64,000 nt of DNA from positions 62,001-126,000 of the forward strand of contig JADIYI010000006.1 of the NCBI GenBank assembly GCA_016705365.1, written 5' to 3'. Each line of letters starts with the position of its first letter. The first letter of the stretch is position 1. This document shows, in pieces, positions 1 through 9,096 of this stretch. The DNA comes from Gammaproteobacteria bacterium. Its GTDB lineage: Bacteria; Pseudomonadota; Gammaproteobacteria; Pseudomonadales; UBA5518. A model generated the notes under the pieces. The model ran no database searches and was not told the DNA's origin. It worked only from the letters and a program-made list of their open reading frames with translations. A program made the position numbers and the translations under genes.

Positions 1-39
1 CAGCATGAGCAGCCGGGGAAGAATCCATGGTGCTGCCAT
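1..39 (-). CDS. N-terminus of an unidentified protein, cut by the window edge
   Basis: Only 13 codons lie inside the window, beginning MAAPWILPRLLML on the minus strand. The start is supported by a strong purine-rich ribosome binding site (GGGGAGGAG) about 8 nt upstream. The hydrophobic opening could be a signal peptide or membrane anchor. The gene lies 29 bp downstream of the aminotransferase on the same strand and may be the last gene of that operon. The product cannot be identified. Confidence 0.5.
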   Translation of the reverse strand, partial: MAAPWILPRLLML

Positions 40-68
40 CCTGAGCTCCTCCCCGGCCGATTGTGCAG

Positions 69-1391
69 TCATCCGTTCAGCGCCTCTGCCAGGCTTCCCT
101 CGATCAGCGCCAGCGCCTCGTCGGCCGTTGCCCGGTCGATCATCAGTGGCGGCATCAGCCGCAGCGTGCTGCTGCCGCAGTTGAGCAGCACGATGCCGTT
201 GTGGAAACCGCGCTCCAGCACCCGCTGACACAAATCGACCGCGGGCGTCCTGCAGGCCTGCGACTCCACCAGCTCCATACCAATGAACAGTCCCTTGCCG
301 CGCACCTCGCCGATGCAATCGAAGCGCGTCTGCATCTCGTGCAGGCGTTCGAGCAGGTAGGACCCCACCGCATCCGCATTGTGCATGTACTCGCCCTGCA
401 CCAGGTCGATGGTCGCGAGCGCCGCGGCGCAGCAAACCGGGTTGCCGCCGTAGGTATTGCCGTGCGCGCCACGCGTCCACTTTTCCATGTAACGTTTTTT
501 CGAAATCACCAGACCGATCGGCATGCCCGAGCCAAGCCCCTTGGCGAGGGTCATGATGTCCGGTCGCACCTGCTCGTGCTGGCACGCGAACATTTTCCCG
601 GTACGCCCGATGCCGCTCTGCACTTCATCGAAAATCAGCAGGATGCCGTGGCGGTCGCACAACGCACGCAGGCCGGAGAGAAAGCCCGGCGGCGGCAACA
701 GGTAGCCACCCTCGCCCTGGAACGGCTCGATCAGGATACCGGCCACCTCGTTGGCCGGCAGGTTGCTGCGAAAAAGCACGTTCTCGATGTACTCGAGCAC
801 CGCCCTGCCCTGGTCCTCACCACTGAAGAGCGGCCGGTAGCTGTTCGGGTACGGCACATGCGTCACCCCGGGCATGCTCGGGAAGAAGCCTTTCTGCTGC
901 GTGTACTTGCTCGCGGTGAACGACAGCGAGCCCATGGTCCGGCCATGGAAGCCGCCGAGAAAACCGATGAAGCGCTGGCGGCCGGTGACGTAGCGCGCAA
1001 GTTTCAGCGCGCCTTCGACTGCCTCGGTGCCGCTCTGGCACATGAAGCTCATGGTGTCTTCGCCGAAGGGGTTGATCTCGTTGATGCGCTCGGCCAGGCG
1101 CACCTGGTACTCGTGCCAGAAATCGCTGGAAATATGCAGGAATTTCTCCGCGGCCTCGCGGATCGCGGCGACCACCTGCGGATGCGCGTGACCGGTGGAG
1201 CAGACCGCGATGCCGGCCGCGAAATCGAGAAAGCGGTTGCCGTCCACATCCCAGATTTCCGCGCCACGCCCATGCGCCATCACGAACGGGTAGTCGCGCG
1301 GATACGAGGGCGAAACCACGCGTGCATCGCGTGCGATCAGCGCCCTGGCATTGGGTCCCGGAAGCTCGGTACAGATATGCGGGTTGTGCAT
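69..1391 (-). CDS. PLP-dependent class III aminotransferase (4-aminobutyrate/acetylornithine type)
   Basis: This 440-aa protein has the full fold-type I class III aminotransferase layout. The PLP-ring aspartate motif DEVQSGIGRTG is followed by TLAKGLGSG, whose lysine (near residue 285) should form the Schiff base. It resembles GabT/ArgD enzymes that move an omega-amino group to 2-oxoglutarate or pyruvate. Longer in-frame starts exist, but ATG at 1391 (MHNPHICTEL) is chosen because it follows the upstream CoA-transferase stop by 10 bp. It is the distal enzyme of a five-gene operon holding a second class III aminotransferase, an aldehyde dehydrogenase and a CoA-transferase. That suggests conversion of a diamine or omega-amino acid to a semialdehyde, acid and acyl-CoA. 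The true substrate cannot be read from sequence. Confidence 0.9.
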   Translation of the reverse strand: MHNPHICTELPGPNARALIARDARVVSPSYPRDYPFVMAHGRGAEIWDVDGNRFLDFAAGIAVCSTGHAHPQVVAAIREAAEKFLHISSDFWHEYQVRLAERINEINPFGEDTMSFMCQSGTEAVEGALKLARYVTGRQRFIGFLGGFHGRTMGSLSFTASKYTQQKGFFPSMPGVTHVPYPNSYRPLFSGEDQGRAVLEYIENVLFRSNLPANEVAGILIEPFQGEGGYLLPPPGFLSGLRALCDRHGILLIFDEVQSGIGRTGKMFACQHEQVRPDIMTLAKGLGSGMPIGLVISKKRYMEKWTRGAHGNTYGGNPVCCAAALATIDLVQGEYMHNADAVGSYLLERLHEMQTRFDCIGEVRGKGLFIGMELVESQACRTPAVDLCQRVLERGFHNGIVLLNCGSSTLRLMPPLMIDRATADEALALIEGSLAEALNG

Positions 1392-1401
1392 GAAATATTC
1401 C

Positions 1402-2187
1402 TCAGATGGGCAGGGGGTGATGAACAGCGTGCGCGCGATCGGAACGTTCGTGCAACGCGCGCAGCGCCTCGAGATGGGCACGCGATGGCGGCTCGATGGA
1501 TTCCAGCGTGGCGAATCGCCCGAGCGGCCAGCCACAGGCGGCCTGCGCGGCGGCGGGATCGATACCGGGGTATATCGCCGCCAGCAGCAGCTCGCGGGTT
1601 TCGGGATGGGGACGCAACACCCCGAAATCGGTGATCACCTGTTGCGGACCCGCCCCCGGTGCACCCGAGCGATCGCGCTCGTCACCGCCACCGAGAAAGC
1701 CGCCGCTCGAGCGAAAATCGATACGCTCGACAAAACTGCGGCGCGACTGGCGCAGCACCACGAAGGTCTGCTTCGCATGCGCCGCGATCTCGGGTGCGCC
1801 ACCGGCGCCGGGCAGCCGGGTCTTCGGGTGGCGGTAGTCACCGATCACGGTGCTGTTGAGGTTGCCGAAGCGGTCGATCTGCGCGGCGCCCAGGAAACCG
1901 ACATCGATGCGCCCGCCCTGCAGCCAGTAAGCGAAGATCTCCGGCAAGGGCACGATGCAGTCGGCGGTATCGGCCAGCTCGCCATCGCCGATGGACAGCG
2001 GCAACACCTCGGGGCGGGTGCCGATGGTGCCCGACTCATAGATCAGAACCGTGTGCGGAGCATGCGTGAGACGCGCCAGGTTGGCAGCCGCCGAGGGTAA
2101 CCCGATCCCGACAAAGCAGCTGTTGCCATCGCGCAGCAGGCGTGCCGCGGCGACCGTCATCATCTCGTCGCTGGTGTATTCCATCAC
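1402..2187 (-). CDS. CoA-transferase family I, subunit B
   Basis: A 261-aa protein of the beta-subunit type in family I CoA-transferases (glutaconate or 3-oxoacid CoA-transferase). Family members carry a catalytic glutamate that forms the glutamyl-CoA thioester; here it is probably the Glu of VLIYESGTIG near residue 50. Glycine-rich CoA-site segments such as GIGLPSAAANLA and FLGAAQIDRFGNLNST are also visible. The start overlaps the subunit A stop by 4 bp (ATGA), so the two subunits are translationally coupled and should form one enzyme. It would activate a carboxylic acid made by the neighbouring aldehyde dehydrogenase. Acetate, succinate or another acyl donor cannot be distinguished. Confidence 0.88.
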   Translation of the reverse strand: MMEYTSDEMMTVAAARLLRDGNSCFVGIGLPSAAANLARLTHAPHTVLIYESGTIGTRPEVLPLSIGDGELADTADCIVPLPEIFAYWLQGGRIDVGFLGAAQIDRFGNLNSTVIGDYRHPKTRLPGAGGAPEIAAHAKQTFVVLRQSRRSFVERIDFRSSGGFLGGGDERDRSGAPGAGPQQVITDFGVLRPHPETRELLLAAIYPGIDPAAAQAACGWPLGRFATLESIEPPSRAHLEALRALHERSDRAHAVHHPLPI

Positions 2188-3035
2188 TCACCCCTCCCCG
2201 CGCGCAGTCGCAGCAGGAATTGGCGATGATCGGCGGTGCCGAACACGTGCTGCTGCATCCAGGCCGAGAAGCCGTCGCGCTCGCGCGCAATCGCATCCCA
2301 GTCCTGGTAGAAAGCATTGTCGCGCGGGTAGTAACCCTGCGCATACGATGGCCAGGCACCACCGCGCACCGGCGCCACCGCGGTGATGATCCAGTGCGGC
2401 AGCACCGTGGCATTCATCGGCGCGGCGAGTTTCTCGACCTGTTCCTCGACCGTGACCAGTACCCGGGTGGCCGCCATCGCCGCCTCGCGCGCGGCGCCGA
2501 GTATGCCGCGGATCAGGACATTGCCGGCGCGGTCGACCTGCTGCGCATGCAGGATCGTCACATCCGGGTTGAGCGCGCGCACGGTGGCCAGCTGCTCCCC
2601 GGTATAGGGGCAAGTGACACTGCGGATCTGGGCGTTGTGCTGCGGCAGATCGGTACCGAGGTACCCGCGCAGGGTGCCAAAAGGCAGGCGCGCGGCACCG
2701 GCGCAATAGGCGGCGGCCATGCCGGCATGGCTGTGTTCATTCCATGCCAGCGGCTGCGGCCAGCCATTCTCGATCGCATCGCGCAAGCGGTGCAGGGAGC
2801 CGACACCGGGGTTGCCGCCCCAGCTGAAGGTGAGCTCGCGCACCAGCCCGCAGCCGATCATCTGGTCATAGATGATATCCGGCGTCATGCGCACGAGATG
2901 CAGATCGCCGATGCGCTGGCGGATGATCTCCTGCCCGGCGGCAAACGGTATCAGGTGGGTGAAGCCTTCGAGCGCCAGGGTCTGGCCCGGCGCGACATGG
3001 CGTGCGATCATCTCGCGCAGCGACAGCATTTCCAT
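2184..3035 (-). CDS. CoA-transferase family I, subunit A
   Basis: A 283-aa alpha subunit. Family features are the N-terminal GFTHLIPFAAGQEIIRQ segment, the FSWGGNPGVGSLHRLRDA glycine-rich loop and a C-terminal segment ending TVEEQVEKL. It lacks the catalytic Glu, which the B subunit supplies. The sequence looks closer to the glutaconate CoA-transferase A group than to the AtoD/ScoA group, but this is a judgement by eye. Its start is 6 bp after the aldehyde dehydrogenase stop and its end overlaps subunit B by 4 bp, so it sits mid-operon. Confidence 0.88.
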   Translation of the reverse strand: MEMLSLREMIARHVAPGQTLALEGFTHLIPFAAGQEIIRQRIGDLHLVRMTPDIIYDQMIGCGLVRELTFSWGGNPGVGSLHRLRDAIENGWPQPLAWNEHSHAGMAAAYCAGAARLPFGTLRGYLGTDLPQHNAQIRSVTCPYTGEQLATVRALNPDVTILHAQQVDRAGNVLIRGILGAAREAAMAATRVLVTVEEQVEKLAAPMNATVLPHWIITAVAPVRGGAWPSYAQGYYPRDNAFYQDWDAIARERDGFSAWMQQHVFGTADHRQFLLRLRAGRGE

Positions 3036-3041
3036 GGCACC

Positions 3042-4607
3042 TCACTCCACCACGGTGCGCGACTGCTCGCGCAGGTACTGCGGCAGATAATAAAACGAGG
3101 CGATGGCCTTGCCCGTGGAGCCCGAACCCTTCCAGCCACCGAAGGGCTGGTAACCGGGCCAGGCGCCGGTCGTCGCCCCCTGGGGCCGGTTGGCATAGGT
3201 GACTCCGGCCTCGATATTCTCGTGGAACCAGTCTACTTCCGCGGCACTCCCGTAGAAACCCGCGGTCAGGCCGAAATCGCTGGCATTGGCCAGCGTCATC
3301 GCATCGGCATTGTCGCGGGTCCGCGCCACGGTGAGGATCGGCAGAAACATTTCCTCGCGCCACAACGCATGTTCCCGCGGCAGTTCGGCAAGCGTCGGCT
3401 GCACATAATAGCCACGTGCGAGCGCAGCGCTGCGCAGTTGCTCGCCGCCGGCGTACACGCGGCCACCGTCCGCCGCGAGCCGCGTCGCGCAATCGACGAA
3501 ACGGCGATAGGCACGCTCGTTGACCACCGGGCCGAGCCAGTTTTCGCGCACGCAGGGATCACCGATGCGGATCGCATCGATCTCGGCGCGCAAGCGCCCG
3601 ATCAGTTCGTCGGCCACCGATTCGTGCACGTAGAGACGCGACAGCGCGGAACACTTCTGTCCGCCCATGCCAAACGCCGAACGCGCGATGCCGCTCGCGG
3701 CACGCTCGAGATCGGCCGCGGCGGTCACGATGCAGGCATTCTTGCCACCCATCTCGGCGATGCAGGGGCGCGGATAGTGCCGCGAGGCGAGCTTGCGCAT
3801 GATCTCCATGCCGACGGCATACGAACCCGTGAAGGTCACGCCACCGATATGGGGATGCTCGACCAGCGCGCTGCCGACCACCGCGCCGCCACACACATAA
3901 TTGAACACGCCCGCCGGGATGCCGGCGTCGTGCAGGCACTCGGCCAGCAGGCGCCCGGCCCACGGCGTATCGGTGGCGCCTTTGAGCACCACGGTGTTGC
4001 CGGTCACCAGCGCGGCGGCCACCGGGCCTCCGGCCAGCGCAAAGGGATAGTTGAATGGAGTGATGACCGCCCACACCCCATGCGGACGCATGACCGAGCG
4101 GTTGTGCGAACGCCAATCCTCCAGCGGATCATCGGGCAGCACCTTGTCGAAGCCGTTGTGGGCCTCGAAGTCGTTGCAGTAGCAGACAAAGAAATCCGCG
4201 GTCTCCTGGACCTCGCCAAGCGCTTCCATGCGGTTCTTGCCGACCTCCAGCGCGACCGCCGCCGACAACAGGTAAACCCGCTCCTCGATCAGCGCCGCCG
4301 CGCGGCGCAGCAATGCGAGGCGCTCGCGCATCGGCAGCGCACGCCAGGCCGGGTACGCGGCGCGTGCAGCCGCTACCGCGCGCACCGCATCGTCGGCGCT
4401 GGCCTCGGAAAAATGTCCCAACAGCAGATCGGTGTCGGCGGGACTGTATTTGCTGATGAAGGATTCGCCCATCACATCGCCGCCATCGATGTAGAGTCCG
4501 TGGCGGCGTCCGAGATCCGCGCGCACCGTGGCGAGTGCCTCGTCGAAACGCCGGTGCATTTCGGCGGGCGGGTTGTACATCGTCGAGTAGGTCAGTTTGA
4601 AGCTCAT
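3042..4607 (-). CDS. NAD(P)-dependent aldehyde dehydrogenase (semialdehyde / P5C dehydrogenase-like)
   Basis: A 521-aa aldehyde dehydrogenase. The nucleophile is the Cys of GGQKCSALS near residue 310, and the general base is the Glu of IAEMGGKNA. ITPFNYPFAL and FTGSYAVG form the cofactor-binding region, and the C-terminal substrate loop is PFGGWKGSGSTGK. The length and the GGQKCSA context resemble 1-pyrroline-5-carboxylate or other semialdehyde dehydrogenases. ATG at 4607 is preferred to one six codons upstream because a GGGGGC element precedes it at good spacing. The gene lies between the second aminotransferase (24 bp upstream) and CoA-transferase A (6 bp downstream), and probably oxidises the semialdehyde made by transamination. 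Confidence 0.9.
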   Translation of the reverse strand: MSFKLTYSTMYNPPAEMHRRFDEALATVRADLGRRHGLYIDGGDVMGESFISKYSPADTDLLLGHFSEASADDAVRAVAAARAAYPAWRALPMRERLALLRRAAALIEERVYLLSAAVALEVGKNRMEALGEVQETADFFVCYCNDFEAHNGFDKVLPDDPLEDWRSHNRSVMRPHGVWAVITPFNYPFALAGGPVAAALVTGNTVVLKGATDTPWAGRLLAECLHDAGIPAGVFNYVCGGAVVGSALVEHPHIGGVTFTGSYAVGMEIMRKLASRHYPRPCIAEMGGKNACIVTAAADLERAASGIARSAFGMGGQKCSALSRLYVHESVADELIGRLRAEIDAIRIGDPCVRENWLGPVVNERAYRRFVDCATRLAADGGRVYAGGEQLRSAALARGYYVQPTLAELPREHALWREEMFLPILTVARTRDNADAMTLANASDFGLTAGFYGSAAEVDWFHENIEAGVTYANRPQGATTGAWPGYQPFGGWKGSGSTGKAIASFYYLPQYLREQSRTVVE

Positions 4608-4631
4608 GATAGCCCCCGTGTTCAACGTGGT

Positions 4632-5978
4632 TCAGGAAATACCGCCGGCAACGGCCCGATCGAGCCCGACCAGCAGGCGATCGAGCAAGGCGATCGCGTC
4701 GTTCAGCTCGTGTTCGGCAATCACCAGCGGCGGTGCGAGGATCAGCAGGTTGCCGCGGGTGGCAAACGACACGCCCTCGGCCAGGGCCTGCGCAAGCAAT
4801 GCGTTCAGCGCAGGATGCGGCAGTGGCCACGGCGCCAGCGGTGTCCGGGTCGCGCGGTCGCTGACCAGTTCCACCACCGCGAACAGGCCATCACCACCGC
4901 GCACATCCCCGATCGCCGGGTGGCGTGCCGCGAGTTCGCGCAGCGCACCGTACATGCTGCGACCGAGCACCCGCGAACGTTCGATCAGCTTGTCATCCGC
5001 GTAACTCTCGAGCGCCGCAACACCAGCCGCACACGACAACGGATGGCCGCAGTAGGTGAGCCCGGTATAGAGCATCTGCGAATCCAGAATCCGCGCGAGT
5101 TGCGCCGAGACCACCACCGCGCCGAGCGGCAGGTGCGCGCCGGTCAGCCCCTTGGCCAGCGTCATCAGGTCGGGTCGCCCCTCCTCGCCGTAGCGCTGCC
5201 ACGCAAACCACTCGCCGCAGCGGCCGAAACCGCTCATCACTTCGTCGGCCACCAGGAACACCCCGCGCTCGCGGGTCAGCGCGCGCAACCCGGGCCAGTA
5301 AGCCGGCGGCGCCACGATCCCGTTGGTACCGGCATTGGGCTCCATCAGTACCGCGCTGACCCCGTCGGTGGCGTGCGTGTCGATCAGTTGCGCCACGTGC
5401 GCCACGGCATGGCGCGCGCAGTCATCCGCGTCGGTCGTGCCAAAAGGGCAGCGATAGCTGTAGGGAGGCAGGGCATGGCTCACGTGCATGGCCTGCGGAT
5501 CGGCCTGGGCGCGCGTGCGGCTGTCGCCCGAAAGCGCCATCGCGGCATAACTCGCGCCATGATAGGAGCGATCGCGGGTAATCACCCAGCCGTTCGCGTG
5601 ACCACTCGCCTGACGCGCAAACTTGATGGCGTGCTCGTTGGCATCGGCGCCACCGAGCGAGAAGAATACCCGCCCGCCTTCGAATCCGGATCGCTCCAGC
5701 AACATTTCCGCCAGCCGCGCACGCGGCTCGGCGCCCCAGGCGGCGGTCACGAAACAGAGCTTGTCGGCCTGCGCCCTTATCGCCGCCACCACCCGCGGGT
5801 GCTGGTGCCCGAGATTGCTGCACTCGGCGAGGCTGCTCATGTCGAGGATGCGCTGGCCGTCCGCGGCGTGCAGCCACGCGCCTTCCCCGCCGACGATGGT
5901 CGGCGCGTTCCAGTCGCTCTGGCGGCACCAGCTGTGCATCACGGTGTCGCGTTCGGTGAGTTCTTGCTGCTTGTTCAC
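4632..5978 (-). CDS. PLP-dependent class III aminotransferase (BioA / omega-amino acid type)
   Basis: A 448-aa class III aminotransferase, distinct from the one at 69-1391. The PLP-binding aspartate is in VADEVMSGFGRCG and the Schiff-base lysine in TLAKGLTGAH near residue 275. SLGGADANEHAIKFAR is the usual cofactor phosphate region. It is the first gene of the minus-strand operon and faces the IclR regulator across a 101-bp gap, so operon transcription probably starts in that gap. Two class III aminotransferases in one operon fit stepwise deamination of a diamine, or use of two related amines. The substrate is unresolved. Confidence 0.88.
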   Translation of the reverse strand: MNKQQELTERDTVMHSWCRQSDWNAPTIVGGEGAWLHAADGQRILDMSSLAECSNLGHQHPRVVAAIRAQADKLCFVTAAWGAEPRARLAEMLLERSGFEGGRVFFSLGGADANEHAIKFARQASGHANGWVITRDRSYHGASYAAMALSGDSRTRAQADPQAMHVSHALPPYSYRCPFGTTDADDCARHAVAHVAQLIDTHATDGVSAVLMEPNAGTNGIVAPPAYWPGLRALTRERGVFLVADEVMSGFGRCGEWFAWQRYGEEGRPDLMTLAKGLTGAHLPLGAVVVSAQLARILDSQMLYTGLTYCGHPLSCAAGVAALESYADDKLIERSRVLGRSMYGALRELAARHPAIGDVRGGDGLFAVVELVSDRATRTPLAPWPLPHPALNALLAQALAEGVSFATRGNLLILAPPLVIAEHELNDAIALLDRLLVGLDRAVAGGIS

Positions 5979-6009
5979 GGCATTATTCTGTGCGGTAATC
6001 GCACCATAA

Positions 6010-6022
6010 TTCGTATTGCGAA
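6010..6022. promoter_or_regulatory. Candidate operator for the divergent IclR-type regulator
   Basis: The short intergenic region between the aminotransferase operon and the iclR-type gene holds an inverted repeat, TTCG-5nt-CGAA. IclR-family proteins bind short palindromes of this kind, often with TTC/GAA ends. Its central position suggests control of both directions. The assignment is an inference from position and symmetry. Confidence 0.35.
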
Positions 6023-6079
6023 CAACTATAAATTTCCTCTAAGATACCTGTCAATCGGGATTTCATTCAAATCTTCACC

Positions 6080-6937
6080 ATGGATCAAGCAAGCCGGAAA
6101 AAACGCTCCGCCGATTTCCAGAGCAGCGCGGACTACGTGCAGTCACTGGAGCGCGGCCTGGCAGTGATCCGCGCCTTTGGCAGCCAGTGTCCGGCGATGA
6201 CGCTCAGCGAGGTGTCCACGCTCACCGGCCTGTCACGCGCCGTGGTGCGGCGCCAGTTGCTCACGCTGGCACACTTGGGCTATGTGCGTCAGGACGGGCG
6301 CAGCTTCGCACTCACCCCCCGCGTGCTCGAACTCGGTTACGGCTTCCTGGGATCGCAGGCTTATCCCGAAATCGCCAGGCCACCGATGGAAGCCCTGTCG
6401 CGACGGGTGAACGAATCCTGCTCGCTCGGTGTGCTCGACGGCGACGCCGTGGTGTACATGCAGCGCGTGCCGGTGCGCAAGGTCATGACCGTCGCGCTCG
6501 GCATCGGTGCCCGGCTGCCGGCCTTCTGCACTTCGATGGGCCGGGTCCTGCTCGCGGGGCTCGATGATCCGACGCTCGATGCCTGGCTCGCCACGCTCGA
6601 GCTGCGCAAGGTCAGCGAACACACCTGTACCGATCCGCGGCAACTGCGCCGCCTGATCCGCCGCGTGCGCCTCGACGGCCATGCCTATGTCGAGCAGGAA
6701 CTCGAGCGCGGGCTGTGCTCGATCGCGGTGCCGCTGCGCAACCCCGCGGGCACCGTGGTCGCGGCCCTGAACGTGGGCATGCCCTATCGCGACGAGGCGC
6801 GCCCGCGCGCGCTCGGCGAGGTGCTGCCGGCGCTGCGCGACACCGCGCTCGAGATCGAACGCCTTGCCGGTCCACGCTTCCCCGCCGGCCCCGGCAGTGC
6901 GTCACAGCCGCGCGCCAACCTGCCGAGGAGCGCTTGA
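6080..6937 (+). CDS. IclR-family transcriptional regulator (PcaR/PobR-like)
   Basis: A 285-aa regulator. VQSLERGLAVIRAFG near residue 25 is the characteristic start of the N-terminal winged helix-turn-helix in the PcaR/PobR branch. MTLSEVSTLTGLSRAVVRRQ is the HTH proper. The C-terminal GAF-like effector domain carries MGRVLLAG and QELERGLCSIAVPLRNPAG. The family often controls catabolic operons and binds pathway intermediates. Divergent placement from the aminotransferase/CoA-transferase operon makes that operon its likely target. Activator or repressor action cannot be told from sequence. Confidence 0.9.
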   Translation: MDQASRKKRSADFQSSADYVQSLERGLAVIRAFGSQCPAMTLSEVSTLTGLSRAVVRRQLLTLAHLGYVRQDGRSFALTPRVLELGYGFLGSQAYPEIARPPMEALSRRVNESCSLGVLDGDAVVYMQRVPVRKVMTVALGIGARLPAFCTSMGRVLLAGLDDPTLDAWLATLELRKVSEHTCTDPRQLRRLIRRVRLDGHAYVEQELERGLCSIAVPLRNPAGTVVAALNVGMPYRDEARPRALGEVLPALRDTALEIERLAGPRFPAGPGSASQPRANLPRSA

Positions 6938-7007
6938 CAATGAAGCGCGCATCACGTGAGATCGGCCGCGATCAGGCACCGGGGGGAACCATGCAGGACA
7001 GCAGATC

Positions 7008-8930
7008 ATGAGTGGCGCGCCCGAACCGACGGGCAGTTTCGATACCGCCATCGAGCATGCCAACCGGCTGCTGCAATCGGATCCGCAACTGGCCGCGGAA
7101 CAGGCCACCGAGATCATCCGCGCGGTGGGCCGGCATCCGCGGGCGGTGTTGGTGCTCGGCAATGCGCAATTGCGCTGCGCGCAGATCGAAGCTGCGCTGG
7201 CCACACTCGAGGCACTCGTTGCCGAGCAGCCCCGCTGGGCGCTGGCGCAACTCGCGCTCGGCGTTGCGCTCGGGCGTGCCGGCAACGGCGAGCGCGCACA
7301 GGCGGCGCTCGAACGCGCCGTGGCCCTCAAGCCCGATCTTCCGGATGCCTGGCTGGCGCTGGCCGACCATCGCAACGCCATCGGTGACCACGAGGGAGCC
7401 GATGCGGCCTACACCCGCCACATCAAGGCATCCACCCGCGATCCGCGCCTGCTGGCAGCCGCCTCGGCACTGGTCGAGAACCAGATCCCCGAGGCCGAGG
7501 CAAGGCTGCGCGCGCACCTGCGCGAATCACCGACCGATGTCGCGGCCTTGCGCATGTTTGCCGAGGTCGCGGCGCGACTCGGGCGCCAGGAAGACGCCGA
7601 GCACCTGCTCGAGCGTTGCCTGGAACTCGCGCCCGGTTTTGATGCCGCGCGCCAGAATTACGCGCTGGTGCTGTATCGCTCGAACAAGCCCGAGGCCGCG
7701 CTGGCCGAAATCGCCACCCTGCTCGCGATCGAGCCACGCAACCCGGGCTACCGCAACCTGAAGGCGATCGTGCTCGGCCATATCGGCGAATACACACAGG
7801 CCATCGAGTTGTTTGGCGAGTTGCTGGCCGAGTACCCCGGCAGCGCCAAGGTCTGGATGAGCTACGGACACGCGCTGAAAACCGCCGGCGATACCGAACA
7901 GAGCGTCGTCGCCTACCGCAAATGCATCGCGCTCGAGCCCGGTCTCGGCGAAGCCTGGTGGAGCCTCGCCAACCTGAAGACGCTGCGCTTCGATGCCGCC
8001 GACCTGGCCGCGATGCGCGCCGCGCTGGCACGCGAGGACCTGGCCGATGAAGACCGTTTGCATTTCGAGTTCGCGATCGGCAAGGCGCTCGAGGATGGCG
8101 CCGAGTATGCGGATTCCTTCGCCCACTACGCCGAGGGCAACCGGGTGCGGCGCGCGGGGATTCATTATTCGGCCGATGCGACCAGCGCGCGCGTGCAGCG
8201 CACGCTCGAAACCTTCACCGCGGATTTCTTCGCGACCCGCGCCGGCTTCGGCTGCGCAGCCCGCGATCCGATCTTCGTGGTCGGCCTGCCGCGCTCGGGC
8301 TCGACGCTGATCGAGCAGATCCTCTCCAGCCACAGTGCGGTGGAGGGAACCATGGAGCTGCCGGAGATTCGCGCCCTCGGGGACATGCTGCGCGAGCGCG
8401 CCGAGGGCGGCGACAGCTACCACGCGGCGCTCGCCGCAATGGATGCCGCGCAACTGCGCGCCCTGGGCGAGAGCTACCTGGAACGAACCCGCATCCAGCG
8501 CAAGACGGCGGCGCCGTTTTTCATCGACAAGATGCCGAACAACTTCATGCACCTCGGGCTGATCCACCTGATCCTGCCGAACGCACGCATCATCGACGCC
8601 CGGCGCCACCCGATGGCCTGTTGTTTCTCGGGTTTCAAACAGCATTTTGCCCGTGGTCAGCATTTCAGCTACAGCCTTCCCGATATCGGACGTTACTACG
8701 CTGACTACGTGCGGCTGATGGCGCATTTCGACGCGGTCTTGCCACGTCGTGTGCACCGCGTGTTCTACGAACGCATGGTCGGCGATACCGAAGTCGAAGT
8801 ACGCCGCCTGCTCGACTACTGCGGCTTGCCCTTCGAAGCGGGTTGCCTGCGTTTCTTCGAGAACGAACGCCCGGTACGCACCGCCAGTTCGGAACAGGTG
8901 CGCCAACCCATCTACACCGGGGGGGGTTGA
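7008..8930 (+). CDS. TPR-repeat sulfotransferase, C-terminus frameshifted
   Basis: The first ~400 residues are tetratricopeptide-type helical repeats (for example ALEPGLGEAWWSLANLKTL). A sulfotransferase domain follows, with a PAPS-binding loop at FVVGLPRSGSTLIEQIL near residue 425. The protein stops at 640 aa just after QPIYTGGG in an eight-G run. One G fewer would continue the frame to a stop at 9021, adding the family-typical tail GVEQWHHYEAWLEALK. The annotated product is therefore probably truncated by about 30 residues, through a real frameshift, phase variation or a sequencing error. Its target is unknown. A TonB-dependent receptor follows directly. Confidence 0.85.
   Translation: MSGAPEPTGSFDTAIEHANRLLQSDPQLAAEQATEIIRAVGRHPRAVLVLGNAQLRCAQIEAALATLEALVAEQPRWALAQLALGVALGRAGNGERAQAALERAVALKPDLPDAWLALADHRNAIGDHEGADAAYTRHIKASTRDPRLLAAASALVENQIPEAEARLRAHLRESPTDVAALRMFAEVAARLGRQEDAEHLLERCLELAPGFDAARQNYALVLYRSNKPEAALAEIATLLAIEPRNPGYRNLKAIVLGHIGEYTQAIELFGELLAEYPGSAKVWMSYGHALKTAGDTEQSVVAYRKCIALEPGLGEAWWSLANLKTLRFDAADLAAMRAALAREDLADEDRLHFEFAIGKALEDGAEYADSFAHYAEGNRVRRAGIHYSADATSARVQRTLETFTADFFATRAGFGCAARDPIFVVGLPRSGSTLIEQILSSHSAVEGTMELPEIRALGDMLRERAEGGDSYHAALAAMDAAQLRALGESYLERTRIQRKTAAPFFIDKMPNNFMHLGLIHLILPNARIIDARRHPMACCFSGFKQHFARGQHFSYSLPDIGRYYADYVRLMAHFDAVLPRRVHRVFYERMVGDTEVEVRRLLDYCGLPFEAGCLRFFENERPVRTASSEQVRQPIYTGGG
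8919..8926 (+). repeat. Eight-G homopolymer at the sulfotransferase frameshift
   Basis: An uninterrupted run of eight G residues lies inside the sulfotransferase coding sequence. In the present phase it produces a TGA one codon later. A seven-G tract restores the frame for 30 more codons that match the usual end of the family. Such tracts are typical both of slipped-strand phase variation and of homopolymer read errors. Confidence 0.7.
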
Positions 8931-9096
8931 GCAGTGGCACCACTATGAAGCCTGGCTCGAAGCGCTGAAAATCGCGTTGGGACCGGTGCTGGCGGCCTAT
9001 CCCGCCACACCGCGCAATTGAGTTAGAATCTTTTTCGTTCGTCTGAATACAACAAGAGCAGAGCTACCAATCAACAATTTTCAAGGGGAAATGCCG

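Noticed and set aside
63..1634. A 523-codon plus-strand frame opposite the first aminotransferase
   Set aside because: Antisense to a class III aminotransferase with intact PLP motifs; no domain of its own.
2142..6167. A very long open plus-strand frame (1341 codons) across the catabolic operon
   Set aside because: It runs antisense to four conserved enzyme genes with intact motifs. Long antisense frames are common in GC-rich codon usage, and its translation lacks any recognisable domain.
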